Shown here piece by piece: positions 24,938-31,604 of a stretch of 41,751 bases of DNA. The DNA is taken from positions 1-41,751 of the IMG/VR virus record IMGVR_UViG_3300021961_005306; one strand, 5' to 3'. A program made the position numbers and the translations under genes. Source of the stretch: a virus. Each line of letters opens with the position of its first letter. Within the stretch, counting starts at the first letter, position 1. Below the pieces are notes generated by a model, which had not been told where the DNA came from, made no database searches, and was given only the letters and a program-made list of their open reading frames with translations.

Positions 24938-25616
24938 TATTCTGCCAACCAATCTTGGTATAGAGATCTGTCCGTTTCATAATGAAGTAAAGACTTTAAT
25001 CTTAGATGAGATTGATAGTCATGGTAGTAATTATGAGTATAGAAAACCAAAGTCAAATACTCTAGAACATCTGGATTATTATTCTCCTCTTCATGCTGAT
25101 AAGTTCACCAAGTTTAGAGAATGGACACAAGAACAGGCAGGAATATATGCGAGAGATATACTTGGATATGATGTTAGTGATTTGGTTGTAACTGATAGTT
25201 GGATCAATATATGTAAACCAGGAGGACATCAAGTTCCTCACTATCACATCAATTCTTTTGTATGTGCTTTATATTATGTCAACTTTGATGATAACGTTGA
25301 TTCTCCAACATACTTCTGGCAACCCAATCCAACACAACCTCGTGACTTCCCTGTCATGTTGACACGAAAGAATCAAACAAAGTATAATTCTTTAAATGAG
25401 ATTGTAGGATTAGAGGGCACCTTACTTCTTTGGCCTTCCAATCTAATTCATGGTTATAAAACTAATTACACAGAAAATAGAATAACTATTTCTACCAATA
25501 TAATGCCAACAACAGTGGGATCATATAAAATAACCCCATTGAATAAAGAGGAAAGACATACACAAATGTTGGCACAAAGATCTGGACAATTATGGGACGT
25601 TCCTGAGTTTATTTGA
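24924..25616 (+). CDS. 2OG-Fe(II) oxygenase (TIGR02466-like), tandem copy 1
   Basis: The 230-residue protein starts at the ATG inside the end of the previous gene; a TTG two codons earlier is less likely. Motifs are VTDSWINICKPGGHQVPHYH (H106-x-H108), ALYYVNF, LLLWPSNLIHGY (H176) and ENRITISTNIMP (R186). It is very similar along its length to the next gene, so the pair arose by tandem duplication. Confidence 0.82.
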   Translation: MQIHDILPTNLGIEICPFHNEVKTLILDEIDSHGSNYEYRKPKSNTLEHLDYYSPLHADKFTKFREWTQEQAGIYARDILGYDVSDLVVTDSWINICKPGGHQVPHYHINSFVCALYYVNFDDNVDSPTYFWQPNPTQPRDFPVMLTRKNQTKYNSLNEIVGLEGTLLLWPSNLIHGYKTNYTENRITISTNIMPTTVGSYKITPLNKEERHTQMLAQRSGQLWDVPEFI

Positions 25617-25617
25617 T

Positions 25618-26334
25618 ATGGAAGTTGTAAGTATTCTGCCTCAACCACTGGGTATAGTTAAGTGCCCATTTCATGATGAAGTTAAAGAACTCATCAAACA
25701 AGAGATTGTAGCAAAACAGGATGGGAAATATGTTGAGATTAGTCCCAACTCTGATGAGTTAGTTCATATAGATTATTACTCTGTTCTTGATAGACCACAG
25801 TTTCTCAAACTGAGAGAATGGGTGGAGGAACAAGCAACAATCTTCATGGAAAATGTGCTTGGTGAGTATGTACAAGAAGGGTCAATCGTTACTGACAGTT
25901 GGATCAATATATGTGACAAGGGTGGATCACAGGCACCACACTATCACACCAATTCATATGTTACTGCGTTGTATTATGTGAATTTCAATGGTAATGAACA
26001 TGTACCAACATATTTCGCTAAAACAAGTGGTGTTCAGTTATTCCCAAACAACGCCAACTTGACTCTCCCTCAGCGTAAGAATACTCGATACAATCAGATG
26101 GATCAGGTGATAGCAGAGGAGGGAGATCTATTCTTATGGCCTTCTCACATCATTCATGGTTATAAAAGAAACGAGGGTGATAATAGAGTTACCATTGCCA
26201 TCAACGTGATGCCTAAGATGATGACCAACGGTGATTATGGTTGGAAGGTGGAAAGATTGAATGATGAAGATAGGTTACAGGCGATTGACAGAAAGAGAGA
26301 AGGTGATCTATGGTGGAGACCTGACTTTGAATGA
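25618..26334 (+). CDS. 2OG-Fe(II) oxygenase (TIGR02466-like), tandem copy 2
   Basis: The 238-residue paralogue of the preceding gene shares LGIxxCPFHxEVK, VTDSWINIC, ALYYVNF and LWPSxxIHGYK. Its metal motif is APHYHTNS (H108-x-H110), the distal His H180, and the Arg lies in DNRVTIAINV (R190). The C-terminal extension (KMMTNGDYGWKVERLND) differs from its twin. It overlaps the next gene, a membrane protein, by 4 bases. Confidence 0.82.
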   Translation: MEVVSILPQPLGIVKCPFHDEVKELIKQEIVAKQDGKYVEISPNSDELVHIDYYSVLDRPQFLKLREWVEEQATIFMENVLGEYVQEGSIVTDSWINICDKGGSQAPHYHTNSYVTALYYVNFNGNEHVPTYFAKTSGVQLFPNNANLTLPQRKNTRYNQMDQVIAEEGDLFLWPSHIIHGYKRNEGDNRVTIAINVMPKMMTNGDYGWKVERLNDEDRLQAIDRKREGDLWWRPDFE

Positions 26335-26756
26335 TCATGCCTAATCCATTTGAAACTGATTGGACAGCATATGTCAGGACTAGATCTGGCAGATTAATCA
26401 ATACAGATATTACAACGATCTCCAATAATATTGCAGATGCGACAGCAGAGGCATCATCACGATTTGGTTCCAATAATGTAACTCTCTATCCAAAGGGTTA
26501 TGTTCAACGTGCCACATCATCTGTGAGTGATGTTGGTAGTGTAGTTGGTGACTCTGCAGGAGGTTTTGGTGGTGTAATATTATTCTTATTTTGTGTCGCC
26601 TTTTGGCCTATTACTCTTGCGGTTCTGTTAATTATCCTCATCAAATCAGTATGGGGTAGACCATGGCACACTGCAATTCCTACAGTTATTGTATCTGAAC
26701 TGCCCTGGTGCATTAAAGGACCCCTCAGAAGACGTTTTAAGTGGTTGAATGATTGA
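26331..26756 (+). CDS. Membrane protein (141 aa)
   Basis: The N-terminal 75 residues are soluble and Asn/Thr/Ser rich. A long hydrophobic stretch follows (about 78-105, GGFGGVILFLFCVAFWPITLAVLLIILI), long enough for one or two membrane passes, and the tail is basic (KGPLRRRFKWLND). It might be a holin-like protein given the nearby RlpA-like enzyme, but this is not demonstrable. An alternative ATG lies 6 bases further on. Confidence 0.6.
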   Translation: MIMPNPFETDWTAYVRTRSGRLINTDITTISNNIADATAEASSRFGSNNVTLYPKGYVQRATSSVSDVGSVVGDSAGGFGGVILFLFCVAFWPITLAVLLIILIKSVWGRPWHTAIPTVIVSELPWCIKGPLRRRFKWLND

Positions 26757-26763
26757 ATATACT

Positions 26764-26822
26764 GTGACACTCAAAGAACCTGCACACAGACGCTTGTGGA
26801 GGGGTCTCAGATGTGCAATACT
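26764..26822 (+). promoter_or_regulatory. Early cassette promoter
   Basis: TTGTGG (26794-26799), 17 bases, AATACT (26817-26822), preceded by GTGACAC and CCTGCACACAGACGC. This is the arrangement found repeatedly after 32.5 kb. It lies where the upstream gene's reading frame ends. Confidence 0.65.
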
Positions 26823-26826
26823 AACA

Positions 26827-27249
26827 ATGTCGAAACAGTCAACTATGACAACTGTTGAAAAGTACACAAAACTCCTCTGTAGTGCTCTTGTAGACGATTT
26901 CAAACACTACAGTATTAAGAGTAACTATCGTCATCTCCAAACTTCTATTCTTGATCGAGATCTTCCCTCCGTAGAATATCTCCAAGAACGTATCAAGGAG
27001 TATCGTGATGATGAACATCTCTATGAGTATATCGTAGAGTCTGGCAAGAAATATCACAAGGTCATTATGGTTACTCCTCAGGGTAATCGTTCTGTTCATT
27101 GTTTCGTTGATAAAGAGACTGGTGATGTCTACAAGGCAGCATCTTGGTCTAAACCCGCAAAGGGTATTCGTTTCAATCTTCTCGATGAAGAATCTCGTGA
27201 ACGTTGTCTGATGGTTTCTGATTGGGCAGGAGGTTATCTTTACAAATGA
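26827..27249 (+). CDS. Hypothetical protein (about 140 aa)
   Basis: The ORF could be read from 26749, but a promoter occupies that segment, so the ATG at 26827 (or 26845, MTTVEKYTKLL) is preferred. The product is helical at first (YTKLLCSALVDDFKHYSI, YLQERIKEYRDDEHLYEYIV). It ends with a beta-rich domain (HKVIMVTPQGNRSVHCFVDKETGDVYKAA). No family was recognised. It overlaps the next gene by 4 bases. Confidence 0.65.
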   Translation: MSKQSTMTTVEKYTKLLCSALVDDFKHYSIKSNYRHLQTSILDRDLPSVEYLQERIKEYRDDEHLYEYIVESGKKYHKVIMVTPQGNRSVHCFVDKETGDVYKAASWSKPAKGIRFNLLDEESRERCLMVSDWAGGYLYK

Positions 27250-27401
27250 AAACGTCTTACTGGTTTCTCGCAGTCATTGCCATTCTCATGTATAATGGTT
27301 TCTTGATTCAACGAGACAATAAAATGTTTGATGCATACGATCGTGCGTGTGCTGAACTGCCCACTGGGCATCCTGATTGTGTATTTGCTAAAAAGAAATG
27401 A
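27246..27401 (+). CDS. Small membrane protein (51 aa)
   Basis: It has an N-terminal membrane helix (SYWFLAVIAILMYNGFLI) and a periplasm-like tail with two Cys (RACAELPTGHPDCVFAKKK). It overlaps both neighbours by 4 bases. The two Cys and the small size recall spanin- or holin-type lysis proteins, but no family was recognised. Confidence 0.6.
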   Translation: MKTSYWFLAVIAILMYNGFLIQRDNKMFDAYDRACAELPTGHPDCVFAKKK

Positions 27402-27598
27402 TAAAACAAATTAAATCCCAATGGTACTATGTCTTCTGGGGTATCATGGCAGCAGCAGTATGTGGAGGTCAAGTGTATGTTGGTCTAGGTTATCGTGAGA
27501 TGGCAGAGGCAACAAAAGGCACTGACATTCGTGTATCATGTGAACTGCCTGTGATCCCATATGTGGAATCTGGAGGTAACCGATCGAACTTTGAATGA
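27398..27598 (+). CDS. Small membrane protein (66 aa)
   Basis: It has an N-terminal membrane segment after a short basic head (MIKQIKSQWYYVFWGIMAAAVCGGQVYVGL), and a short soluble tail with one Cys. It overlaps the RlpA-like gene by 4 bases. It may be a lysis partner or an anchor; this is not shown. Confidence 0.6.
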   Translation: MIKQIKSQWYYVFWGIMAAAVCGGQVYVGLGYREMAEATKGTDIRVSCELPVIPYVESGGNRSNFE

Positions 27599-27897
27599 TG
27601 ATTGCTTCTTTACTCTGTGGGATTGCAACTTTCTATGGTATGGGTGATGGTTTCCATGGGCAACGAACTGCTAACGGAGAAACATTTAATGCTTATCGTT
27701 GGACTGCTGCTCATCCTTACTTGCCTATGGGAACTAAGATTCGAGTCACAAACCAAGATAACGGAAAACAGGTAATCGTTCGTATTAACGATCGTGGACC
27801 GTATTCTCATGCAGATCTGGATCTAAGTTATGCAGCATTCGCTCACATTGAATCCACACGCAAAGGTAATGCAACTGTTTGCTATCGTGTGGTATAA
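27595..27897 (+). CDS. RlpA-like double-psi beta-barrel protein
   Basis: The 100-residue protein is nearly a bare RlpA domain. In order it has ATFYG (11-15), FHGQRTANGE (20-29), TAAH (37-40), LPMGTKIRVTN (43-53), VRINDRGPY (62-70) with the catalytic-type D66, and DLDLSYAAF (74-82). RlpA proteins are lytic transglycosylases acting on peptidoglycan stripped of stem peptides. Only a short hydrophobic N-terminus (MMIASLLCGIA) precedes the domain, so export is unclear. A role in host lysis or in wall opening is plausible next to three small membrane proteins. The stop codon overlaps a late promoter-like element. Confidence 0.88.
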   Translation: MMIASLLCGIATFYGMGDGFHGQRTANGETFNAYRWTAAHPYLPMGTKIRVTNQDNGKQVIVRINDRGPYSHADLDLSYAAFAHIESTRKGNATVCYRVV

Positions 27898-27903
27898 TAA
27901 ATA
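27896..27903 (+). promoter_or_regulatory. Late promoter-like element (AATAAATA)
   Basis: The octamer lies 22 bases before the ATG at 27925 and overlaps the upstream stop codon. Confidence 0.5.
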
Positions 27904-27924
27904 CGAGGAAATCTTTAATTGATT

Positions 27925-28188
27925 ATGGCAGACCAACAATTTCAAATTCATAAACAAGACAGACTTGAGAAGCAACTCAAGGCAACTATGAGTTCATTAG
28001 GTGAACTTGACAAACGACTTAATGATCTTGAAGGACTAGTAATGGCAACGATGACTAAGTTGCAGTCTGACAATGTTCAACTGTTTAGTCTATTCTCTAC
28101 ACTGAATGAGTCTAAAATTGCTCAAGAAAAGTTCAATCTCGCTGCTGTACCAGCAAACCCATCAGATGCACCTCCATCCGATAATTGA
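27925..28188 (+). CDS. Coiled-coil protein (87 aa)
   Basis: The ATG (MADQQFQIHKQDRLEKQLKA) is preferred over a TTG two codons earlier. Residues 8-70 form a heptad-rich helix (LEKQLKATMSSLGELDKRLNDLEGLV), followed by a Pro/Ala/Ser tail. It could be an oligomeric tail-associated protein. No family was recognised. Confidence 0.6.
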   Translation: MADQQFQIHKQDRLEKQLKATMSSLGELDKRLNDLEGLVMATMTKLQSDNVQLFSLFSTLNESKIAQEKFNLAAVPANPSDAPPSDN

Positions 28189-28203
28189 ACTGTCCACTAC
28201 CCA

Positions 28204-28232
28204 TTGACACCGAACACCTGAACATCTATACT
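28204..28232 (+). promoter_or_regulatory. Sigma70 promoter, strong
   Basis: TTGACA (28204-28209), 17 bases, TATACT (28227-28232); the ATG follows 14 bases later. The preceding ACTGTCCACTACC matches the recurring early cassette. Confidence 0.8.
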
Positions 28233-28246
28233 ATAAAGGTTCTCAA

Positions 28247-28399
28247 ATGGAAATCATGAACGACTTTGAATACGAGTACAACGACTTCGATGAGTTGTAC
28301 GCTTCGATGATGGAAACTGATCCTGAAGATTGGTTGCCTTCCTCTGGTATTCGTGAGGAGTTTGATCCTGAAACTCTCAAACTTCTCGCACAATTCTGA
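28247..28399 (+). CDS. Small acidic protein (50 aa)
   Basis: The product is strongly acidic (MEIMNDFEYEYNDFDELYAS, then MMETDPEDWLP) and helical, ending DPETLKLLAQF. It is the only gene between a strong promoter and a terminator, so it is likely to be expressed at high level as a monocistronic early message. Such DNA-mimic-like acidity is common in phage takeover proteins, but no function can be shown. Confidence 0.65.
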   Translation: MEIMNDFEYEYNDFDELYASMMETDPEDWLPSSGIREEFDPETLKLLAQF

Positions 28400-28421
28400 T
28401 ACTGTGCCAGTTTGATGAAGT

Positions 28422-28452
28422 GTCCACTGTCTCTTGACGGTGGACTTTTTTT
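28422..28452 (+). terminator. Intrinsic terminator
   Basis: GTCCACTGTC, loop TCTT, GACGGTGGAC (10 pairs, one U-G), then seven T. A possible promoter, TTGACG (28434-28439) with CATGAT (28457-28462), overlaps it and would serve the helicase. Confidence 0.88.
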
Positions 28453-28484
28453 ATGTCATGATACTTGTATTGAATTGATTTGAG

Positions 28485-29723
28485 ATGCAACTTCGTCCCC
28501 ATCAATCTCGTGCGTGTGATTCTATGATCGCATACGATAAAGGTCAAATTATCTTCCCTACTGGTGGCGGCAAGACTCTCACCATGATCTATGATCTGAT
28601 TGAGAACTGCAAATATATTGACAACGGAATGACTACCGTTGTTGTAGCGCCCCGCATCCTTCTTGCTGAACAACTGTCCGCAGAGTTTCTGGAGTTTGTT
28701 GATACTAAGTACACGCATGTGATGCACGTTCACAGTGGTGAAACGCATCACTTCTCTACTACTAATCCTGAGAAGATTGCACTGTTCAACAACACTGCTC
28801 GTGCTGCAGGTGAGAATGTTCTGATCTTCACCACTTACAACTCTCTCGATCGTATTCGTCTCGCAGATATTGAGGTGAATACTATCTACTTCGATGAGGC
28901 ACATAACAGTGTTAAGAAGAACTTCTTCCCTGCAACTGAACACTTCTCTTATGAGACTGATCGTTGCTATTTCTTCACTGCAACTCCCAAACATTCTCTG
29001 ACTCCCAACAAACCAGGGATGAACATTCCTGAGGTTTATGGTCAGGTTATTAGTAAAGTTCCTGCACCTGAGTTGATTCAGGGTGGATTCATTATCCCTC
29101 CTAAAGTTAAGGCAACCAAGATCTCTACTCTTATCTCTAACGTCGCAGATCGTGACTGTAAGATGATCATTGAAATCCTCCGTGATGAGGATAACATGGA
29201 GAAGGTCATGGTTGCAGCAAAGGCAACCAAACACATTCAGAACCTGATGACACAAACTCAGTTCATGCCACTGTGCAATGCACTGGGATATGATGTCCTC
29301 TGGATTACTGCAAAGTGGGGTGCATTTATCAACGGTCAGAAGGTCAATCGTGAAGTATTCTTCGATACGATGAATGAGTGGGGTCAAGATCCTACTCGCA
29401 AGTTTATCATGTTCCACCACAGCATTCTCTCTGAGGGTATCAATGTGAGTGGTCTTACTGCTTGCATCTTGATGCGTAATATGGATGTGATTACTATGGC
29501 ACAGACCATCGGACGTGTTATCCGTCTGAACAAAGATGATGCATCCGATCTTCGCACTGGTAAGATTGCCGCAGGTGATCTAGACCAGTATCGCAAACCT
29601 TTCGGTAAGATGTTTGTTCCTGTGTACTCCAACGTTGGTATCAGCACTCAACGTACTTTGCAGAACGTTGTTGACACCATCTTCTGTCAAGGTGAACCCG
29701 CTATCAGTAAGGTCCGCAAATGA
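28485..29723 (+). CDS. SF2 DNA/RNA helicase
   Basis: The 412-residue protein has the helicase motifs in order: LRPHQSRA near the start, Walker A IIFPTGGGKT (P25-T31), VVVAPRILLAEQL, DEAH (137-140), FFTATP (163-168) and QTIGRVIR (340-347). The architecture is that of the T4 UvsW/type III restriction-like SF2 group, which remodels branched DNA or translocates on DNA. It is shorter than T4 UvsW, so I do not give a symbol. Antisense frames are open for about 350 codons, an artefact of codon usage. It overlaps the next gene by 4 bases. Confidence 0.88.
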   Translation: MQLRPHQSRACDSMIAYDKGQIIFPTGGGKTLTMIYDLIENCKYIDNGMTTVVVAPRILLAEQLSAEFLEFVDTKYTHVMHVHSGETHHFSTTNPEKIALFNNTARAAGENVLIFTTYNSLDRIRLADIEVNTIYFDEAHNSVKKNFFPATEHFSYETDRCYFFTATPKHSLTPNKPGMNIPEVYGQVISKVPAPELIQGGFIIPPKVKATKISTLISNVADRDCKMIIEILRDEDNMEKVMVAAKATKHIQNLMTQTQFMPLCNALGYDVLWITAKWGAFINGQKVNREVFFDTMNEWGQDPTRKFIMFHHSILSEGINVSGLTACILMRNMDVITMAQTIGRVIRLNKDDASDLRTGKIAAGDLDQYRKPFGKMFVPVYSNVGISTQRTLQNVVDTIFCQGEPAISKVRK

Positions 29724-30082
29724 GTAGTTTCCAGTATACTCAATCAGACATTCTTGATCCACAATTTATGCTCTCCTGGGTCTCACCTGATGGGATGTGG
29801 GCGATCATTCCATGTGGAAAACAGTGGATGATTATACATCATGGACAACAGATGGAACTATCACGTTCATTTGATATTGCCATGCGTAAGGTAGAACAAA
29901 TGAAAAAGTCTCAATCTGGTTCGCGGAAACGTACAAAGACCCCTGTGACACCAAAATCACAGAAAAACACAAAATCTAATTTAACAGATCCCAGTGGTGG
30001 CAAGGGATCTGGGCGGTCGAGTGGACGGTCAGACAAACCGCACACCATTCCCACCAATCCCCTGCTAGATGCACTATCCTAA
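29720..30082 (+). CDS. Hypothetical protein with Gly/Ser/Arg-rich tail (120 aa)
   Basis: Residues 1-70 form a small globular domain (MLSWVSPDGMWAIIPCGKQWMIIHHGQQ). Residues 70-120 are disordered and basic (SGSRKRTKTPVTPKSQKN, GGKGSGRSSGRSDKP), which suggests nucleic-acid contact. The disordered part contains an 18-base sequence repeated at 35878. No family was recognised. Confidence 0.6.
   Translation: MSSFQYTQSDILDPQFMLSWVSPDGMWAIIPCGKQWMIIHHGQQMELSRSFDIAMRKVEQMKKSQSGSRKRTKTPVTPKSQKNTKSNLTDPSGGKGSGRSSGRSDKPHTIPTNPLLDALS
29993..30010 (+). repeat. 18-base repeat, copy 1 (in coding sequence)
   Basis: AGTGGTGGCAAGGGATCT, identical to 35878-35895. Here it is flanked by AGATCCC so that AGATCCC/GGGATCT can form a stem. 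Confidence 0.7.
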
Positions 30083-30101
30083 TCAAGTTGAGGTTAATCG
30101 A

Positions 30102-30314
30102 ATGACTACTAAAACCAAACGCATTTGTGTGAGTCCATTGTCTCGTAAGGCGAAGAATCGTTTCGCTAATGAGATGGATCTCTTCCACACTTGTACAGTA
30201 GAGGATACTCGTGACATGAATGGTGTTACTTGGATGTTCCTCAAGTCATTGAACGGTAACTACTTCTTCTGGGTGCCAGAAGGTGGTAGCAAAGACTGGA
30301 AAGTTGAACGGTGA
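30102..30314 (+). CDS. Small hypothetical protein (70 aa)
   Basis: The ATG at 30102 with TTGAGG upstream is preferred over an earlier ATG that would overlap the previous gene. The product has a basic N-terminus (MTTKTKRICVSPLSRKAKNRF) and a beta-rich end (WMFLKSLNGNYFFWV). The function is unknown. Confidence 0.6.
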   Translation: MTTKTKRICVSPLSRKAKNRFANEMDLFHTCTVEDTRDMNGVTWMFLKSLNGNYFFWVPEGGSKDWKVER

Positions 30315-30499
30315 GTCTACCACCTAGATTCAGTTCTACCATTCTAGGTGAACAACAGTTATCACTTCTTCGGATTCTGATACAGTCCGAGATCAAATAT
30401 GCTCTCATGGAACAACAGAATGCTGATCCAGATATGTTAGAACAACAGTCAGAGATCTGCAAGATTGTCTATGAGAATCTAGTCCAAATGTCCACATGA
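30311..30499 (+). CDS. Small helical protein (62 aa, GTG start)
   Basis: GTG overlaps the previous stop. The product contains STILGEQQLSLLRILIQSEI and a Gln/Glu-rich helix. It overlaps the next ORF by 4 bases. The function is unknown. Confidence 0.55.
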   Translation: MSLPPRFSSTILGEQQLSLLRILIQSEIKYALMEQQNADPDMLEQQSEICKIVYENLVQMST

Positions 30500-30786
30500 T
30501 TGATCTACCAAACTTCCCACATGAACCACCAGGAAAAGAGTATTTCTACGAGCAGGTATGCTTTAAACGTGATGTTGTTGCAGTGTACCTTGTATGCAAT
30601 CGTAGGTGGGTGTATAATGGTGGTGATCCCTCTCGTACTATCTGGGGATTCTACAACACCAAAACCCGCAAATATCACGCTCCAATCAACTCATCAAAGG
30701 TAGGAGATGTGGTGGACATTGATTCCACAACTCCCTACACTTCCATGCAGATTAAACTATCACCACTAGAGGCATTCTTCCAATGA
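30496..30786 (+). CDS. Hypothetical protein (96 aa)
   Basis: The product is beta-rich with many aromatics (YFYEQVCFKRDVVAVYLVCN, RTIWGFYNTKTRKYHAPINS) and ends PYTSMQIKLSPLEAFFQ. It looks like a compact conserved cyanophage protein. It overlaps both neighbours by 4 bases. The function is unknown. Confidence 0.65.
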   Translation: MIDLPNFPHEPPGKEYFYEQVCFKRDVVAVYLVCNRRWVYNGGDPSRTIWGFYNTKTRKYHAPINSSKVGDVVDIDSTTPYTSMQIKLSPLEAFFQ

Positions 30787-31010
30787 AAATGATCGACAAA
30801 ATCCGTGAACAGTGTATCGACATGCTTGAAGAGCAGTATGCAACAAGGATGGAGATTCTTGTCAATGAAGAACTCTACGATGATGCACAGGCGATAGTTC
30901 AAGAGATGGTAGTTAAGGAGTATGGTGATAACGAGGCCTGGAGTTTCGTTGATGATCTAACTGATTATGATGCAGATGAACTCGGTATGCTTCAGTGGGA
31001 GGAGGAGTGA
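30783..31010 (+). CDS. Small acidic helical protein (75 aa)
   Basis: The product is helical and acidic (KIREQCIDMLEEQYATRMEI, LYDDAQAIVQEMVVKEYGDN) with a very acidic C-terminus (DYDADELGMLQWEEE). It is coupled to both neighbours by overlapping stop/start codons. The function is unknown. Confidence 0.6.
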   Translation: MKMIDKIREQCIDMLEEQYATRMEILVNEELYDDAQAIVQEMVVKEYGDNEAWSFVDDLTDYDADELGMLQWEEE

Positions 31011-31141
31011 TGAAACGCAAGGAGAATAAAAGTCCAGAAGAGATTCTAGGTTCAACTTCCAATCATATTAAATACTTACATAAACTTAAGCAGGACCTCA
31101 AAAGGTATCCTAAGCGTAAGATTCGCAAACCAAAGAAGTAG
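31010..31141 (+). CDS. Small basic protein (43 aa)
   Basis: The start overlaps the previous stop (TGATG) and has GGAGGAG immediately upstream. The product is Lys/Arg-rich (LKQDLKRYPKRKIRKPKK), so nucleic-acid binding is possible. Confidence 0.5.
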   Translation: MKRKENKSPEEILGSTSNHIKYLHKLKQDLKRYPKRKIRKPKK

Positions 31142-31154
31142 AGTGTATCACCAC

Positions 31155-31313
31155 ATGTATCATCTTAATTGCCACCTAACCGAGGAACAGTATGAGGTTC
31201 TGAGTGATGCTCTCTACCATTATGGTGAGAGTATATCTGATGGATACAAAGACATTATTCTAGATCAACTGGAGACTATACTTGAAGAACGTGCAAGAAA
31301 AATCATCGTCTAA
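31155..31313 (+). CDS. Small helical hypothetical protein (52 aa)
   Basis: MYHLNCHLTEEQYEVLSDAL is followed by a second helix ending ERARKIIV. Its end overlaps the next ORF in another frame. The function is unknown. Confidence 0.5.
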   Translation: MYHLNCHLTEEQYEVLSDALYHYGESISDGYKDIILDQLETILEERARKIIV

Positions 31314-31473
31314 GTTTCCATACGAAACATTTCCAATTAGACTACAGCATAAAGATGATAAAAGAGTCTGCTGGTTTCAATGTCAAGACCATGCAGATAC
31401 ATATATCAAACGACACAAATTGAAAAAGACCCAGTATGTACTGGAGGTCAAGAAATCACCTCGCAAGGGGTGA
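31291..31473 (+). CDS. Small basic hypothetical protein (about 60 aa)
   Basis: Translation may start at GTG 31291 or TTG 31282; no ATG is available. The product reads VQEKSSSKFPYETFPIRLQH, then CWFQCQDHADTYIKRHKLKK, a compact domain with a basic tail. An intrinsic terminator covers its last codons. Confidence 0.5.
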   Translation: MQEKSSSKFPYETFPIRLQHKDDKRVCWFQCQDHADTYIKRHKLKKTQYVLEVKKSPRKG

Positions 31474-31480
31474 TTTTTTT
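31453..31480 (+). terminator. Intrinsic terminator
   Basis: AATCACC/GGTGATT stem around TCGCAAGG, followed by a run of T. It closes the helicase-linked operon that began near 28485. Confidence 0.82.
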
Positions 31481-31523
31481 GTATCAATTTGCATTTTATA
31501 TAAAAGCATTCAAAAAACACCAC

Positions 31524-31598
31524 TTGTAGCGATTTGGGTGTGACTATATAAAAACTGGCACAAGACCCCTTGATTGTGATTTCTGAATGGTTTAATAT
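31524..31598 (+). promoter_or_regulatory. Tandem sigma70 promoters
   Basis: Promoter 1 is TTGTAG (31524-31529), 17 bases, TATAAA (31547-31552). Promoter 2 is TTGATT (31570-31575), 17 bases, TAATAT (31593-31598). The second would start transcription at or next to the A of the ATG at 31605. Confidence 0.6.
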
Positions 31599-31604
31599 AA
31601 AACC

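Noticed and set aside
28377-29420. 347-codon open frame on the minus strand
   Set aside because: It lies antisense to a helicase with intact motifs and its translation has Cys/His/Arg-rich shadow composition without domains.
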